A stretch of 5,208 nucleotides of DNA from CAZEAB01 sp964552945 (GTDB lineage: Archaea; Nanobdellota; Nanobdellia; Woesearchaeales; GW2011-AR9), in the NCBI GenBank assembly GCA_964552945.1, contig CAZKIP010000021.1, positions 1 to 5,208 on the forward strand, written 5' to 3'. The position numbers were made by a program, and so were the translations under genes. How positions within the stretch are numbered: the stretch's first letter is position 1; each line of letters starts with the position of its first letter. Below, piece by piece: positions 5,166-5,208 of the stretch. The notes beneath the pieces were generated by a model that had not been told where the DNA came from, searched no databases, and saw only the letters and a program-made list of their open reading frames with translations.

Positions 5166-5168
5166 AAA
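5161..5168 (+). promoter_or_regulatory. TATA-like box before a possible next gene
   Basis: TTTAAAAA overlaps the stop of the S66 gene and is centred about 25 bases before ATG 5190, the same spacing seen for other genes in this window. This is weak evidence by itself. Confidence 0.25.
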
Positions 5169-5189
5169 CTTGTTCTCCATTGTAGAAAC

Positions 5190-5208
5190 ATGCAACTCAA
5201 TGATGCAA
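5190..5208 (+). CDS. Possible start of the next gene, truncated by the window
   Basis: ATG 5190 opens a frame reading M-Q-L-N-D-A and stays open to the window end. The only support is a TATA-like box about 25 bases upstream (leaderless pattern). Six residues allow no identification. The ATG could equally be chance. Confidence 0.2.

Noticed and set aside
5001..5195. Minus-strand frame of 64 codons
   Set aside because: It runs opposite the conserved P-I-G-H end of the S66 peptidase. Its product is Lys/Asn/Phe-rich, as expected from antisense of AT-rich coding DNA.
1..5208. CRISPR array, insertion sequence or integrase-bounded island
   Set aside because: No regularly spaced direct repeats, transposase or integrase frames were seen. 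The repeats near the tRNA are short and inverted or degenerate.

Overview
The window looks archaeal and AT-rich. It starts with the C-terminus of translation initiation factor aIF1A. Shortly downstream is the two-KH-domain ribosome-biogenesis protein that follows aIF1A in many archaea (usually aIF1A, RIO1 kinase, KH protein; no RIO1 gene is visible here). An intron-less tRNA-Asn has no encoded CCA. Start codons tend to lie about 25 bases downstream of TATA-like boxes, without Shine-Dalgarno sequences, as in leaderless archaeal mRNAs. A DPANN-type archaeon (Woesearchaeota/Pacearchaeota-like) is my best guess, but it is an inference from style, not a match.

Layout. Bases 1-101 are the end of aIF1A. 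Bases 102-421 hold a hairpin and possibly a 40-residue small ORF. Bases 422-715 encode a 97-residue small protein resembling DUF5678; I think the longer frame opening at a TTG at 242 is over-extended. Bases 759-1307 encode the KH protein, followed by a T-run. tRNA-Asn(GTT) lies at 1398-1470 and is flanked by unexplained repeats of its own sequence. Bases 1471-1641 are non-coding and carry a probable terminator and TATA-like elements.

Bases 1642-5165 form a tight three-gene operon: an ATP-grasp ligase of the CPSase/biotin-carboxylase-like class, a second protein resembling circularly permuted ATP-grasp ligases (glutathionylspermidine-synthase-like layout), and a serine peptidase of family S66 (LD-carboxypeptidase/MccF). 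The junctions are 1 base (TAAGATG) and an 8-base overlap. The simplest reading is that two ATP-dependent ligases build an amide-linked small molecule or peptide, and the S66 enzyme trims, recycles or detoxifies it. S66 enzymes normally act on murein peptides or on peptidyl-nucleotide antibiotics, so one placed behind two ligases in an apparent archaeon is the most interesting feature here. The substrate cannot be read from the sequence. A possible next gene begins at 5190 and runs off the window.
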